Assembly: GCF_001439845.1 (NCBI RefSeq)
Contig: NZ_JYLO01000008.1
Coordinates: 328,631 to 392,630 of the forward strand
Direction of reading: 5' to 3'
Origin: Pseudomonas lactis
GTDB lineage: Bacteria > Pseudomonadota > Gammaproteobacteria > Pseudomonadales > Pseudomonadaceae
Length of the DNA stretch: 64,000 bases
Shown here: positions 35,879 to 44,240 of the stretch, piece after piece
How the letters are laid out: the number at the start of each line of letters is the position of its first letter
Position numbering within the stretch: position 1 is the first letter of the stretch
Position numbers and translations under genes: made by a program
Notes under the pieces: generated by a model
What the model saw: only the letters and a program-made list of their open reading frames with translations
The model's database searches: none
Told to the model about the DNA's origin: nothing

Positions 35879-36267
35879 CTGTCCCGCACTCCTTAACTAT
35901 AAATGTGATGGTGTTTAGTCCCGGAATAATCGGGCAAGTTGCATGGTTTATTCTGATTCATAAAAGGCTTCTTCGTGCAGCTATCTGCGCGCCTTCCTAC
36001 AGACGTCGTCTGAGCGCATTTTCCCTTCCGTTCGCCCTTCGATCCTTCGATGTGTGCGCTGGGTGGCTGGTTCCGACCACTTGCCATCGTGCATTTCGCA
36101 CGGCCTGCAAGGATGCATCGTGCAGGATGCTAGGCGACGAATCTATTGATCAAGTGTAAACATTTGATTTTATTGAGTTTTATTTTGCAATAAAGCTGGC
36201 ATGCACTCTGCAATATCTCCCCCAAGAGCGTCATGAACGAATAATCAGAATGCGGGAGCAATGCAGT
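35879..36267. promoter_or_regulatory. Intergenic region with candidate sigma 54 promoter and palindrome
   Basis: 389 bases between algB and a small membrane protein gene. At 36196-36212, CTGGCATGCACTCTGCA has GG and GC separated by the required 10 bases and matches the -24/-12 consensus at 14 of 17 positions. About 40 bases upstream, 36150-36167 (TCAAGTGTAAACATTTGA) is an 8-2-8 palindrome with one mismatch, placed like an activator site. The region is AT-rich (36145-36195) unlike the surroundings. Confidence 0.45.
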
Positions 36268-36552
36268 ATGACTCGCCAAAGCCTCAGCCAATTGCGTGTA
36301 TCGCCGCTGCGCTTGCAGCAAGGCCTGTTTGCCAGCCTGGCCTTGATGGTCACGTTGATTGCTGGCCAGCAGTTGCAGCATTGGCAAGAGCGCGCGCAGC
36401 CAGCCCCGCAATTTGAACGTCCTGCCATGACCCAGACTCATTTTCGTTCCATTGGCAGCGCCAGCGCCGATGTGACTGCCCCGCAATTGAGCCTGGTAGA
36501 TCAGGGTTCTACCCTGGACGAACTACCGGCCCATGACCGTTGGGTGTTCTAG
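36268..36552 (+). CDS. Small single-pass membrane protein, unrecognised
   Basis: A 94-residue protein with a basic N-terminus (SQLRVSPLRLQQ), one transmembrane helix (about 19-36) and a polar C-terminal part presumably in the periplasm. Start at 36268 has GGGAG 9 bases upstream. I do not recognise a family. It lies between algB and the DUF1328/Ivy pair, downstream of the candidate sigma 54 promoter. Confidence 0.7.
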   Translation: MTRQSLSQLRVSPLRLQQGLFASLALMVTLIAGQQLQHWQERAQPAPQFERPAMTQTHFRSIGSASADVTAPQLSLVDQGSTLDELPAHDRWVF

Positions 36553-36629
36553 GCAAAAAACGTCGCTTGTGTTGAGCGGCTGCACGGCATCACCGCTGTT
36601 ACCCCTATAGAAGCATAAGGAGAATCACC

Positions 36630-36794
36630 ATGTTGAGTTGGGCAATCACATTTCTGATCATCGCCATTGTGGCTGCAGTCCTGGGCTTCGGTGGTATCGC
36701 TGGCACCGCTACCGGCATCGCCAAGATCCTGTTTGTGGTCTTCCTGGTGATGTTCATCGCTTCGTTCTTCTTTGGTCGCAAAGGCCGAGGTTGA
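36630..36794 (+). CDS. DUF1328 small membrane protein (PA5482-like)
   Basis: A 54-residue protein with two hydrophobic helices split by a Gly-rich turn (LGFGGIAGTATGIA) and a basic tail (GRKGRG), the hallmark of DUF1328 (YtjA-type). Ribosome site AAGGAG with good spacing. The next gene begins 2 bases after its stop. Function unknown; family members are often stress-induced. Confidence 0.88.
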   Translation: MLSWAITFLIIAIVAAVLGFGGIAGTATGIAKILFVVFLVMFIASFFFGRKGRG

Positions 36795-36796
36795 AT

Positions 36797-37264
36797 ATGG
36801 CCAACCTGCCTTTTAAAGCCCTTGCTGCCGCCCTGCTGTTGGGCGGTAGCGGCTTGGCCTTGGCCGCCAATGACGGCCAATCCCGGGCTAACGAATTGCT
36901 CAGCGCGGATCCGCAGTACCGTGAAACCTGGCAAGACGTGGTGAAGAAAGAAGAGCGCCTGCCCGAGTGGGTGATGAACCTGTCGGGCACGGCCGAGCAA
37001 ATGAATGCCGTTGAGGAAGATGGCGACAAGTACTTGGTCGGGCCGCTCTGCGAAACCGCAGATACCTGCCTGAACAAGCGCCTGATCGTTGCCTTCAGCC
37101 TCGACAAGGAAGATGCCTACGCCATGTTGGTGGAAGTCCCGGCCGGTTTGCCGGCGGACAAGTCCCCGACGCGGCACGCCGATTACCGTTTTATCGGTAA
37201 GCCGGACGAGGGTATGCAAAAGCTGCTGATGGAGCAGCTCAAGAAAGATCCGAATTGGTACTAG
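36797..37264 (+). CDS. Ivy-type lysozyme inhibitor (PA5481-like)
   Basis: A 155-residue periplasmic protein with a signal peptide (about 1-23). The mature part matches the Ivy family, including a Cys pair bracketing the inhibitory loop (CETADTC, where E. coli Ivy has CKPHDC) and a conserved ending. The loop lacks the His used by E. coli Ivy to plug the lysozyme active site, so inhibition of C-type lysozyme should not be assumed. It is co-transcribed with DUF1328. Confidence 0.8.
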   Translation: MANLPFKALAAALLLGGSGLALAANDGQSRANELLSADPQYRETWQDVVKKEERLPEWVMNLSGTAEQMNAVEEDGDKYLVGPLCETADTCLNKRLIVAFSLDKEDAYAMLVEVPAGLPADKSPTRHADYRFIGKPDEGMQKLLMEQLKKDPNWY

Positions 37265-37291
37265 GTTCCGTCTGACGGAGCCGGCGTCCAT

Positions 37292-37317
37292 AGAAAGAAG
37301 CCCTTGTGCTTCTTTCT
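37292..37317 (+). terminator. Rho-independent terminator after the Ivy-like gene
   Basis: Perfect 10-bp stem AGAAAGAAGC / GCTTCTTTCT with a 6-base loop, followed by a short T-containing tail. Confidence 0.8.
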
Positions 37318-37976
37318 GTTTGCATCGCTCCTTGAGTGATGCATGACCAGGGGGCCGGGTTGCTCTGATCGATCAGGATCGGCGTGACCTACGGGTACAG
37401 GGAGTACCTGCGCAAGGGCCGGGTCAGGCGAAAAGCTGCGACGCAAGTTCACAAGACCTCGAGCTTGCTGAACTTGCGGCGGGCTTATCGCTCTCATGCT
37501 CGCGTTTCATGCCGCCCATAGCCGCAGTTTTGCTTTTTGCCTCTGGCCAACCATTACCGGGTATGTCGGCGTGACCATCTATCGAGAATTTTTCATCCGC
37601 GCTATAGGATCTTTCTGGCGCTAGGTGATGGATTTCTCAGACATTTCTGCCAATCAATCGAAGTCGTCCAGTATCTCTGAGCGAGCCTGATTTGGCCGCT
37701 TAACGGCATATTCACCCGCTCGAATGGCGGATACGAACTGACCGTTTGGACAAATATTTTCAAAAAAAGCCATGCCGATTCGGCATAGGGTAGGCGTTTA
37801 CGGCATTAGACGCCGCTCCCTTGCATGGGAATAGTTGCGCCTTTTTTCGCCTGCCAGTAAGCCATTTCGGCCACGCTGCGGTGACCTTCCATGGAGGCAG
37901 ATGCACACACTTTTTCGCTCTCGAGCGTTGCAGCTGGCGCATTTGCCGTAAGTCCACTTGAAGCAAGGGTAATGAC
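37318..37976. promoter_or_regulatory. Long gene-free region upstream of gltP
   Basis: About 660 bases in which no reading frame has a credible start. It holds a perfect 7-1-7 palindrome (ATGCCGATTCGGCAT) at 37772-37786, about 190 bases before gltP, next to an A-tract. This may be a regulator site or a small hairpin. A long leader or an unrecognised sRNA is possible. Codon patterns are not coding-like. Confidence 0.45.
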
Positions 37977-39308
37977 ATGAAGAAGGCAAAGCTAAGCCTC
38001 GCCTGGCAGATCCTCATCGGTTTGGTACTGGGTATTGCAATCGGTGCAGTGCTCAACCATTTCAGTGCTGAAAAGGCCTGGTGGATCAGCAATGTGTTGC
38101 AGCCAGCGGGCGATATCTTTATCCGCTTGATCAAGATGATCGTGATCCCGATTGTGATTTCTTCGCTGATCGTCGGTATTGCCGGTGTCGGCGACGCGAA
38201 AAAGCTCGGTCGTATCGGCGTCAAAACCATTCTTTACTTCGAAATCGTCACCACCATCGCCATCGTGGTGGGCCTGTTGCTCGCCAACCTGTTCCACCCA
38301 GGCGCTGGCATCGACATGAGTACCCTGGGTACCGTCGATATCTCCAAGTACCAGGCGACTGCTGCCGAAGTGCAGCATGAACATGCGTTCATCGAGACCA
38401 TTCTTAACTTGATCCCTTCGAACATCTTCGCCGCTGTTGCCCGTGGCGAGATGCTGCCGATCATCTTCTTCTCGGTGCTGTTTGGCCTGGGGCTGTCGAG
38501 CCTCAAGCCTGAGCTGCGCGAGCCGCTGGTGACTATGTTCCAGGGCGTGTCCGAGAGCATGTTCAAAGTCACCCACATGATCATGAAGTACGCCCCTATC
38601 GGTGTATTCGCGCTGATCGCGGTGACGGTCGCCAACTTCGGCTTCGCCTCGCTGCTGCCACTGGCCAAGCTGGTGATCCTGGTTTACGTCGCGATCCTGT
38701 TCTTCGCCTTCGCGGTACTGGGTTTGATCGCACGCCTGTTCGGCTTCTCGATCCTCAAGCTGATCCGCATCTTCAAGGATGAGTTGGTATTGGCTTACTC
38801 CACCGCCAGCTCCGAAACCGTGCTGCCGCGTGTGATCGAAAAGATGGAAGCCTACGGCGCGCCGAAAGCGATCTGCAGCTTCGTGGTGCCGACCGGTTAT
38901 TCGTTCAACCTCGACGGTTCGACCCTGTACCAGAGCATCGCGGCCATCTTCATTGCCCAGCTGTATGGCATCGACCTGTCGATCGGTCAGCAACTGATGC
39001 TGGTACTGACCCTGATGGTGACCTCCAAAGGTATCGCCGGCGTGCCGGGCGTGTCCTTCGTGGTGCTGTTGGCGACGCTGGGCAGCGTGGGCATCCCGCT
39101 GGAAGGCTTGGCGTTTATCGCCGGTGTCGACCGTGTGATGGACATGGCGCGTACCGCCCTGAACGTGATCGGCAACGCCTTGGCCGTACTGGTTATCTCC
39201 CGTTGGGAAGGCATGTACGACGATGCCAAGGGCGAGCGCTACTGGAATTCCCTGCCGCACTGGCGCAGCAAGGAAGCCCTGCCTACGGCACAAGCCACCC
39301 GTAGCTGA
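37977..39308 (+). CDS. gltP: Glutamate/aspartate:proton (sodium) symporter
   Basis: A 443-residue DAACS-family transporter with eight helices and two re-entrant loops. Signature regions include STASSETVLPRVIEKM (HP1) and VVPTGYSFNLDGSTLYQ (TM7-HP2 region), then a TSKGIAGVPG loop, which bind dicarboxylic amino acids. PA5479 position. The final residues are polar and variable. A strong terminator follows. Confidence 0.95.
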   Translation: MKKAKLSLAWQILIGLVLGIAIGAVLNHFSAEKAWWISNVLQPAGDIFIRLIKMIVIPIVISSLIVGIAGVGDAKKLGRIGVKTILYFEIVTTIAIVVGLLLANLFHPGAGIDMSTLGTVDISKYQATAAEVQHEHAFIETILNLIPSNIFAAVARGEMLPIIFFSVLFGLGLSSLKPELREPLVTMFQGVSESMFKVTHMIMKYAPIGVFALIAVTVANFGFASLLPLAKLVILVYVAILFFAFAVLGLIARLFGFSILKLIRIFKDELVLAYSTASSETVLPRVIEKMEAYGAPKAICSFVVPTGYSFNLDGSTLYQSIAAIFIAQLYGIDLSIGQQLMLVLTLMVTSKGIAGVPGVSFVVLLATLGSVGIPLEGLAFIAGVDRVMDMARTALNVIGNALAVLVISRWEGMYDDAKGERYWNSLPHWRSKEALPTAQATRS

Positions 39309-39325
39309 TTACCAATTGATCGAAA

Positions 39326-39353
39326 ACAAACCCCGGAGAATTCCGGGGTTTGT
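39326..39353 (+). terminator. Rho-independent terminator after gltP
   Basis: Stem AAACCCCGGA / TCCGGGGTTT around a short AT loop; the downstream bases are T-rich (TGTCGTTTCT). Confidence 0.85.
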
Positions 39354-39405
39354 CGTTTCTGCCAGCCCCGTTATCATTCGCCCCATCTTTCGGGGGACTT
39401 ATCTG

Positions 39406-40635
39406 ATGCTCAATGGCCTGTGGCTTGGCTTCTTTGTCGTGGCAATGGTGTCAGCACTGGCGCAATGGCTGGTGGGCGGTAACGCCTTGATCTTCGCGGC
39501 GATGGTCGAAAGCATTTTCGCCATGGCCAAATTGTCGGTGGAAGTCATGGTGCTGCTGTTCGGTACCCTGACGTTATGGCTGGGTTTTCTGCGGATCGCC
39601 GAAAAAGCCGGGATCGTCGATTGGCTGGCCAAGGCCCTGGGCCCGCTGTTTCGCCGCCTGATGCCGGAAGTGCCTGCCGGGCACCCCGCGATTGGTTTGA
39701 TCACCCTCAACTTTGCCGCCAACGGCCTGGGCCTGGACAACGCTGCCACGCCCATCGGTCTGAAAGCCATGAAGGCGCTGCAAGAGCTCAACCCCATCCC
39801 CAATACGGCGACCAACGCTCAGATCCTGTTCCTGGTGCTCAACGCCTCCTCGCTGACGCTATTGCCGGTGACTATCTTCATGTACCGCGCTCAGCAAGGC
39901 GCTGCGGACCCGACGCTGGTGTTCCTGCCGATCCTGTTGGCCACCAGTGCGTCGACGCTGGTAGGCCTGCTGTCGGTGGCAGTCATGCAGCGCCTGCGGC
40001 TGTGGGACCCGGTGGTGCTGGCCTATCTGGTCCCCGGCGCGTTGATACTGGGTGGCTTCATGGCGCTGCTGGCGACCTTGTCCGCCACGGCGCTGGCCGG
40101 TTTGTCGTCGATCTTGGGCAACCTCACACTGTTTGGCTTGATCATGCTGTTCCTGGTGATCGGCGCGTTGCGCAAGGTCAAGGTGTACGAGGCCTTTGTG
40201 GAAGGCGCCAAGGAAGGCTTCGACGTAGCCAAGAACCTGTTGCCCTATCTGGTGGCGATGCTGTGCGCGGTTGGCGTGTTGCGTGCCTCGGGGGCCTTGG
40301 AGTTCGGCCTTGAGGGGATTCGCGATGTGGTGGCCTGGACGGGCCTGGATACGCGCTTTGTCGACGCGCTGCCGACCGCGATGGTCAAGCCGTTCTCCGG
40401 CAGCGCGGCGCGGGCGATGCTGATCGAGACCATGCAGACCCAGGGTGTGGATAGTTTTCCGGCGTTGGTGGCGGCGACGATACAGGGCAGTACGGAAACC
40501 ACGTTTTATGTGTTGGCCGTGTACTTCGGCTCGGTAGGCATCCAGCGGGCGCGGCATGCCGTGGGTTGTGCGTTGCTTGCGGAGTTTGCGGGTGTAGTGG
40601 CGGCTATTTCGGTGTGCTACTGGTTCTTCGGTTGA
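39406..40635 (+). CDS. Nucleoside-recognition-domain membrane protein (fused SpmA/SpmB-like)
   Basis: A 409-residue polytopic protein in which an SpmA-like half (FAANGLGLDNAATPIGLKAM) is joined to an SpmB-like half (VKPFSGSAARAMLIE and AATIQGSTETTFYVLAVYFG). Both carry the Gate/nucleoside recognition signature. In Bacillus SpmA and SpmB act in spore core dehydration; in non-sporulating bacteria the role is unknown, probably small-molecule transport. ATG at 39406 has GGGGGAC upstream. Ends just before a perfect REP palindrome. Confidence 0.88.
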   Translation: MLNGLWLGFFVVAMVSALAQWLVGGNALIFAAMVESIFAMAKLSVEVMVLLFGTLTLWLGFLRIAEKAGIVDWLAKALGPLFRRLMPEVPAGHPAIGLITLNFAANGLGLDNAATPIGLKAMKALQELNPIPNTATNAQILFLVLNASSLTLLPVTIFMYRAQQGAADPTLVFLPILLATSASTLVGLLSVAVMQRLRLWDPVVLAYLVPGALILGGFMALLATLSATALAGLSSILGNLTLFGLIMLFLVIGALRKVKVYEAFVEGAKEGFDVAKNLLPYLVAMLCAVGVLRASGALEFGLEGIRDVVAWTGLDTRFVDALPTAMVKPFSGSAARAMLIETMQTQGVDSFPALVAATIQGSTETTFYVLAVYFGSVGIQRARHAVGCALLAEFAGVVAAISVCYWFFG

Positions 40636-40648
40636 GCATGAGCCGCAC

Positions 40649-40680
40649 CCTGTAGGAGCGAGCAAGCTCGCTCCTACAGG
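40649..40680. repeat. Minimal perfect REP palindrome
   Basis: CCTGTAGGAGCGAGC, then AA, then its exact complement, a 15-bp stem with a 2-base centre. It looks like a collapsed doublet of the 32639 type. Placed between the convergent SpmA/B-like and lipoprotein genes, it may act as a bidirectional terminator. Confidence 0.85.
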
Positions 40681-40689
40681 GCGGTGGAA

Positions 40690-41301
40690 TCATCGTTTCG
40701 GCGCAGTATTACCCTGTTGCACCACCCAATCCACCACCTGCTTATTCAACTGATCCCCGGCCTGGCCAAAAGCAGCCACCACCGCCGGCACCTTGGCGTC
40801 ATTCACCGGCTGCCTCACTTCAAACCGACGGCTGGCGATAATCCTTTGATCACGCCCACGCACCAATCGCGCGTCGAGACGAATCACCACCTCCACTGCC
40901 GTGCCCCGATACTCGCTCTGAAACGCCTGCAACTGCCCGCCCAGCTCATAGTCGGCTTGCAGGTTGGTCTCGTCGGTACTCAACAATGTCACGCGCCCGT
41001 CGCGCTGGAAGCCATCCAGCAGGCGATTACGCAGCAACACCGGCGCCGGGTCGCTCCAGCGCGAGTTCGCGTAATTGCTGATCAGGTTCCCGTCAGGCAC
41101 CACGGCGATGCGCGGGCTGTCGAGAAACTCGCTGGTCTGCGGCTTGGTCACGCGCAGCGACCAACTCACCGGCGTGCCTTGGCTGGCCGGTTGGGCGGAC
41201 GCCAGCCGGTACACGTCCGACGGGTCCGGCTTGGGCAGGATCGAGCAGGCGCTGACCAGTGCCAGGGCCATAGGGACGATCATGTGGTAAGCACGCTTCA
41301 T
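40690..41301 (-). CDS. ABC-type transport auxiliary lipoprotein (PqiC/YmbA-like)
   Basis: A 203-residue lipoprotein (lipobox LVSAC, Cys19) of the PF03886 type: family pattern YRLASA near the start, then SPRIAVVPDGNLISNYANSRWSDPAPVLL. PqiC-like lipoproteins sit at the outer membrane and work with MCE proteins. Its start overlaps the MCE gene stop by 4 bases, making it last in a four-gene lipid transport operon. Confidence 0.88.
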   Translation of the reverse strand: MKRAYHMIVPMALALVSACSILPKPDPSDVYRLASAQPASQGTPVSWSLRVTKPQTSEFLDSPRIAVVPDGNLISNYANSRWSDPAPVLLRNRLLDGFQRDGRVTLLSTDETNLQADYELGGQLQAFQSEYRGTAVEVVIRLDARLVRGRDQRIIASRRFEVRQPVNDAKVPAVVAAFGQAGDQLNKQVVDWVVQQGNTAPKR

Positions 41302-42236
41302 GGCGTGAACTCCTTGTTCTTGTCGCTGCCCAGCAGGTAACCACTGGGGTTGGCTTCCAGGCGGCGAGAGATGGCGCGCAGCGAGCCGAGGGTTTCACGC
41401 AGCTCGCGCACGGCTGGTGCCAGTTCGTTGAGGCCCTGCATGCCACTGTTTACCGAGTCCTGGTTATTGGTCAGCAAGGTATTGATGGTGGCGGTGCTTT
41501 GCTTCAGGGATTTCATCGCCTGCTCGGCGCTGCCGAAGGCTTGCTTGCCTTGTTCGCTGAGCAAGCCATTGGCGCTGCGCATCAGCACGGTGGTTTGCTC
41601 CAGCGCCGCGCCCGCCTGTTTGCTCACCTGCATCAATTGCTGCATCACCACCTTGATGTCGCCGCGTTGCTCGGCAATGGCGCCGGTAGTTTGTTGCAGG
41701 TTGTCCAGGGTGTTGCTCAGGCGTTCGACGTTTTCCCGCGAGAACAGGTGGTTGGCGTTGTGCAGCAGCAGGTTGACGCTGGTCATCAGGTCGTTGCTGT
41801 TATTGAGCAGGCGCGCGATGGGCGATGGCGATGCGATGATTTCCGGCAGGTTGCCGTCCTTGCCCTTGAGTTCCGGGCTCTGTGGGGTGCCGCCACTGAG
41901 CTGGATGATCGAGGTGCCGGTGATGCCGGTCAGGGCCAGTTTGGCCTGGGTGTCTTCCTTGATCGGCGTTTGCCCGGCCAGGCGAATGCGAGCCAGGACG
42001 CGGCGCGGGTCTTTGGGGTCCAGGCGCAGGCTGATCACGTCGCCCACCTTGATGCCGCTGTACTGCACCGCACTGCCCTGGGACAGGCCGCTGACCGCCT
42101 CGTTGAAGATCACTTCGTAATCCTGGAAGGCGGTATCGACGCTGGACTTGGCCAGCCACAGGCCAAACAGCATCGCGCCGACCACCACAATTACGCTGAA
42201 CAGTCCGATCATCACATGATGGGCTCGGGTTTCCAT
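41298..42236 (-). CDS. MCE (MlaD-like) lipid transport protein
   Basis: A 312-residue protein with one N-terminal transmembrane helix (about 9-29), one MCE domain (about 37-115; VSGLSQGSAVQYSGIKVGDV) and a long helical periplasmic tail (about 140-300) that could form a tunnel between membranes. The start at 42236 (METRAHHV) lies 1 base after the ATPase stop. The long helical tail is more like PqiB/Mce1-type tunnels than the short E. coli MlaD. Confidence 0.92.
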   Translation of the reverse strand: METRAHHVMIGLFSVIVVVGAMLFGLWLAKSSVDTAFQDYEVIFNEAVSGLSQGSAVQYSGIKVGDVISLRLDPKDPRRVLARIRLAGQTPIKEDTQAKLALTGITGTSIIQLSGGTPQSPELKGKDGNLPEIIASPSPIARLLNNSNDLMTSVNLLLHNANHLFSRENVERLSNTLDNLQQTTGAIAEQRGDIKVVMQQLMQVSKQAGAALEQTTVLMRSANGLLSEQGKQAFGSAEQAMKSLKQSTATINTLLTNNQDSVNSGMQGLNELAPAVRELRETLGSLRAISRRLEANPSGYLLGSDKNKEFTP

Positions 42237-42237
42237 G

Positions 42238-43041
42238 TCATACCTCGTTGAGCGATTGAGCGGCATCCAATGCCGCGCGGCCCCGGGGGCCGTGGAAATA
42301 TTCGTGAATCCAGGCGTCGTTCGTTTCCGACACGACATCGATGGCGTCGGCCACCAGCACTTTCTTCTGCGCCAGCACCGCCACACGGTCGGTGATGGTG
42401 TACAGCGTGTCGAGGTCGTGGGTGACCAAAAACACACTCAAGCCCAACGCATCGCGCAGGGTGAGGATCAGTTGGTCGAATTGCGCCGCGCCAATCGGGT
42501 CGAGACCGGCGGTGGGTTCGTCCAGGAACAGGATGTCCGGGTCCAAGGCCAGTGCGCGGGCCAGGGCTGCACGCTTGATCATGCCGCCGGATAACGAGGC
42601 CGGGTATTTATCGGCCGCCGACAGCGGCAACCCTGCCAGGGCCAGCTTCACCGCCGCCAAGTGCTCGGCATCGGCGCGGCTGAGGCCGGCGTGCTCGATC
42701 AAGGGCAGGGCCACGTTTTCGGTCACCGTCAGCGAGGAAAACAGAGCGCCCTTCTGGAACAGCACGCCAAAGCGGCGCTCCACCAGCGAGCGTTCATGTT
42801 CGGGCAGGCTCGGCAGGTTTTTGCCGAACACCCGTACTTCGCCTTCGCTGGGGCGACGCAGGCCAACGATGCTGCGCAACAACACGGATTTACCGCTGCC
42901 AGAGCCGCCCACCACCGCCAGGATCTCGCCCTTGTACAAATCCAGGTCGAGGTTCTCGTGCACGCTTTGGCTGCCAAAACGGTTGCACAGGCCACGCACT
43001 TCAATCACCGCCTCAGTGGGCGCACGGTGTAGACGACTCAC
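42238..43041 (-). CDS. MlaF-like ABC ATPase of the MCE transporter
   Basis: A 267-residue ATPase. Walker A GGSGSGKS, signature LSGGM (with the Met common in MlaF/Mkl), Walker B ILFLDEP and the switch His in VTHD are visible. It drives phospholipid movement through the permease and MCE protein. Overlaps the permease gene by 4 bases. Confidence 0.93.
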   Translation of the reverse strand: MSRLHRAPTEAVIEVRGLCNRFGSQSVHENLDLDLYKGEILAVVGGSGSGKSVLLRSIVGLRRPSEGEVRVFGKNLPSLPEHERSLVERRFGVLFQKGALFSSLTVTENVALPLIEHAGLSRADAEHLAAVKLALAGLPLSAADKYPASLSGGMIKRAALARALALDPDILFLDEPTAGLDPIGAAQFDQLILTLRDALGLSVFLVTHDLDTLYTITDRVAVLAQKKVLVADAIDVVSETNDAWIHEYFHGPRGRAALDAAQSLNEV

Positions 43042-44186
43042 CAGCCCATCTCCATGAAAAACATTGCCGCGACCGCATCCAGCACGATCACCACAAAGAT
43101 CGATTGCACCACGCTCGACGTGGTGTGCGCGCCGACTGACTCGGCACTGCCGCTGACTTTAAAACCTTCCAGGCAGCCAATGGCCGCGATCAAAAAGGCA
43201 AAGATCGGTGCCTTCACCATGCCCACCAGAAAGTGTTGCACGCCAATGTCCGATTGCAGCAGCGAAAGAAACATCGCCGGCGAAATATCCAGGGCCACCG
43301 CACACACCACACCACCGCCGACGATCCCCGAGAGCATCGCCAGGAACGTCAGCATCGGCAACGCCACCAGCAGCGCCAGCACGCGGGGTAATACCAACAG
43401 CTCCATAGGGTCCAGGCCCAGGGTGCGGATGGCGTCGATTTCTTCGTTGGCTTTCATGGAGCCGAGTTGCGCGGTGAATGCACTGGCGGTACGGCCGGCG
43501 ATGAGGATTGCGGTGAGCAACACGCCGAATTCGCGCAGGAAGGAGAAGGCCACCAGGTCCACGGTAAAGATCGTCGCGCCGAAGCTCTTGAGCACGGTGG
43601 CGCCAAGGAAGGCCACGACGGCGCCCACCAGAAAGGTCAACAGCGCAACGATAGGCGCCGCATCCAGGCCGGTCTGTTCGATGTGGGCGACCATGGGCGT
43701 CAGGCGCCAGCGTTTGGGCCGCCAAATGCCGCGGGCGAAGGTTTCGAGGATCAGGCCGATAAAGCCCAAAAGCTTCATTGCGTCTTGCCAGACCGTGTCT
43801 ACTGCGCGACCGATACGGGCCAGCACTTGAATGCCGGCGGCCTCTTCTGGCTCTTTGATCGGTACGCAAAAGTCATTCAGGGAGCGGTAGACGGTCTTGA
43901 GCAGTGCCCGGTCGGCGGCTGCCAGGGTGCAATCGGTCTGTTCGGCAGAGTGTTCGATGCGCGCAGGGCCCAGCAACTCCACCAGCAGCGAGGCGCCGGC
44001 TGTATCCAGCGCACCGAGGCCGTTGAGGTCAATGCGGGCGCCGGCGTCGTATTGGCCGTCGAGTGTGGCCGACAGCTTTTTCAGGTTGGCGTAGTGGGCC
44101 AGCGTCCAGTCGCCGGTAATCCGTAGCGAAGGCGGGGTGCTGGACGTATCAAGATGGGCCGCGCCGGCCGTCGTGCGAGTGGTCAT
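43038..44186 (-). CDS. STAS-MlaE fusion permease of the MCE transporter
   Basis: A 382-residue fusion. Residues about 15-110 form a STAS domain like MlaB (LRITGDWTLAHYANL, then DTAGASLLVELLG), and residues about 130-382 are the MlaE permease (AIVALLTFLVGAVVAFLGA is replaced here by IVALLTFLVG-type helices; EIDAIRTLGLDP coupling motif). In E. coli MlaB and MlaE are separate. I start at ATG 44186 because of GGAG upstream; the GTG at 44213 lacks a ribosome site. First gene of the operon. Confidence 0.92.
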   Translation of the reverse strand: MTTRTTAGAAHLDTSSTPPSLRITGDWTLAHYANLKKLSATLDGQYDAGARIDLNGLGALDTAGASLLVELLGPARIEHSAEQTDCTLAAADRALLKTVYRSLNDFCVPIKEPEEAAGIQVLARIGRAVDTVWQDAMKLLGFIGLILETFARGIWRPKRWRLTPMVAHIEQTGLDAAPIVALLTFLVGAVVAFLGATVLKSFGATIFTVDLVAFSFLREFGVLLTAILIAGRTASAFTAQLGSMKANEEIDAIRTLGLDPMELLVLPRVLALLVALPMLTFLAMLSGIVGGGVVCAVALDISPAMFLSLLQSDIGVQHFLVGMVKAPIFAFLIAAIGCLEGFKVSGSAESVGAHTTSSVVQSIFVVIVLDAVAAMFFMEMGW

Positions 44187-44240
44187 AAGCTCCGAGCTTG
44201 TTTGGCTATCCACAATTGCTACGTAATAGCACGATCCGGC

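Noticed and set aside
37261..37497. 78-codon frame on the minus strand after the Ivy-like gene
   Set aside because: Runs through the terminator hairpin, has no ribosome site and an unlikely composition.
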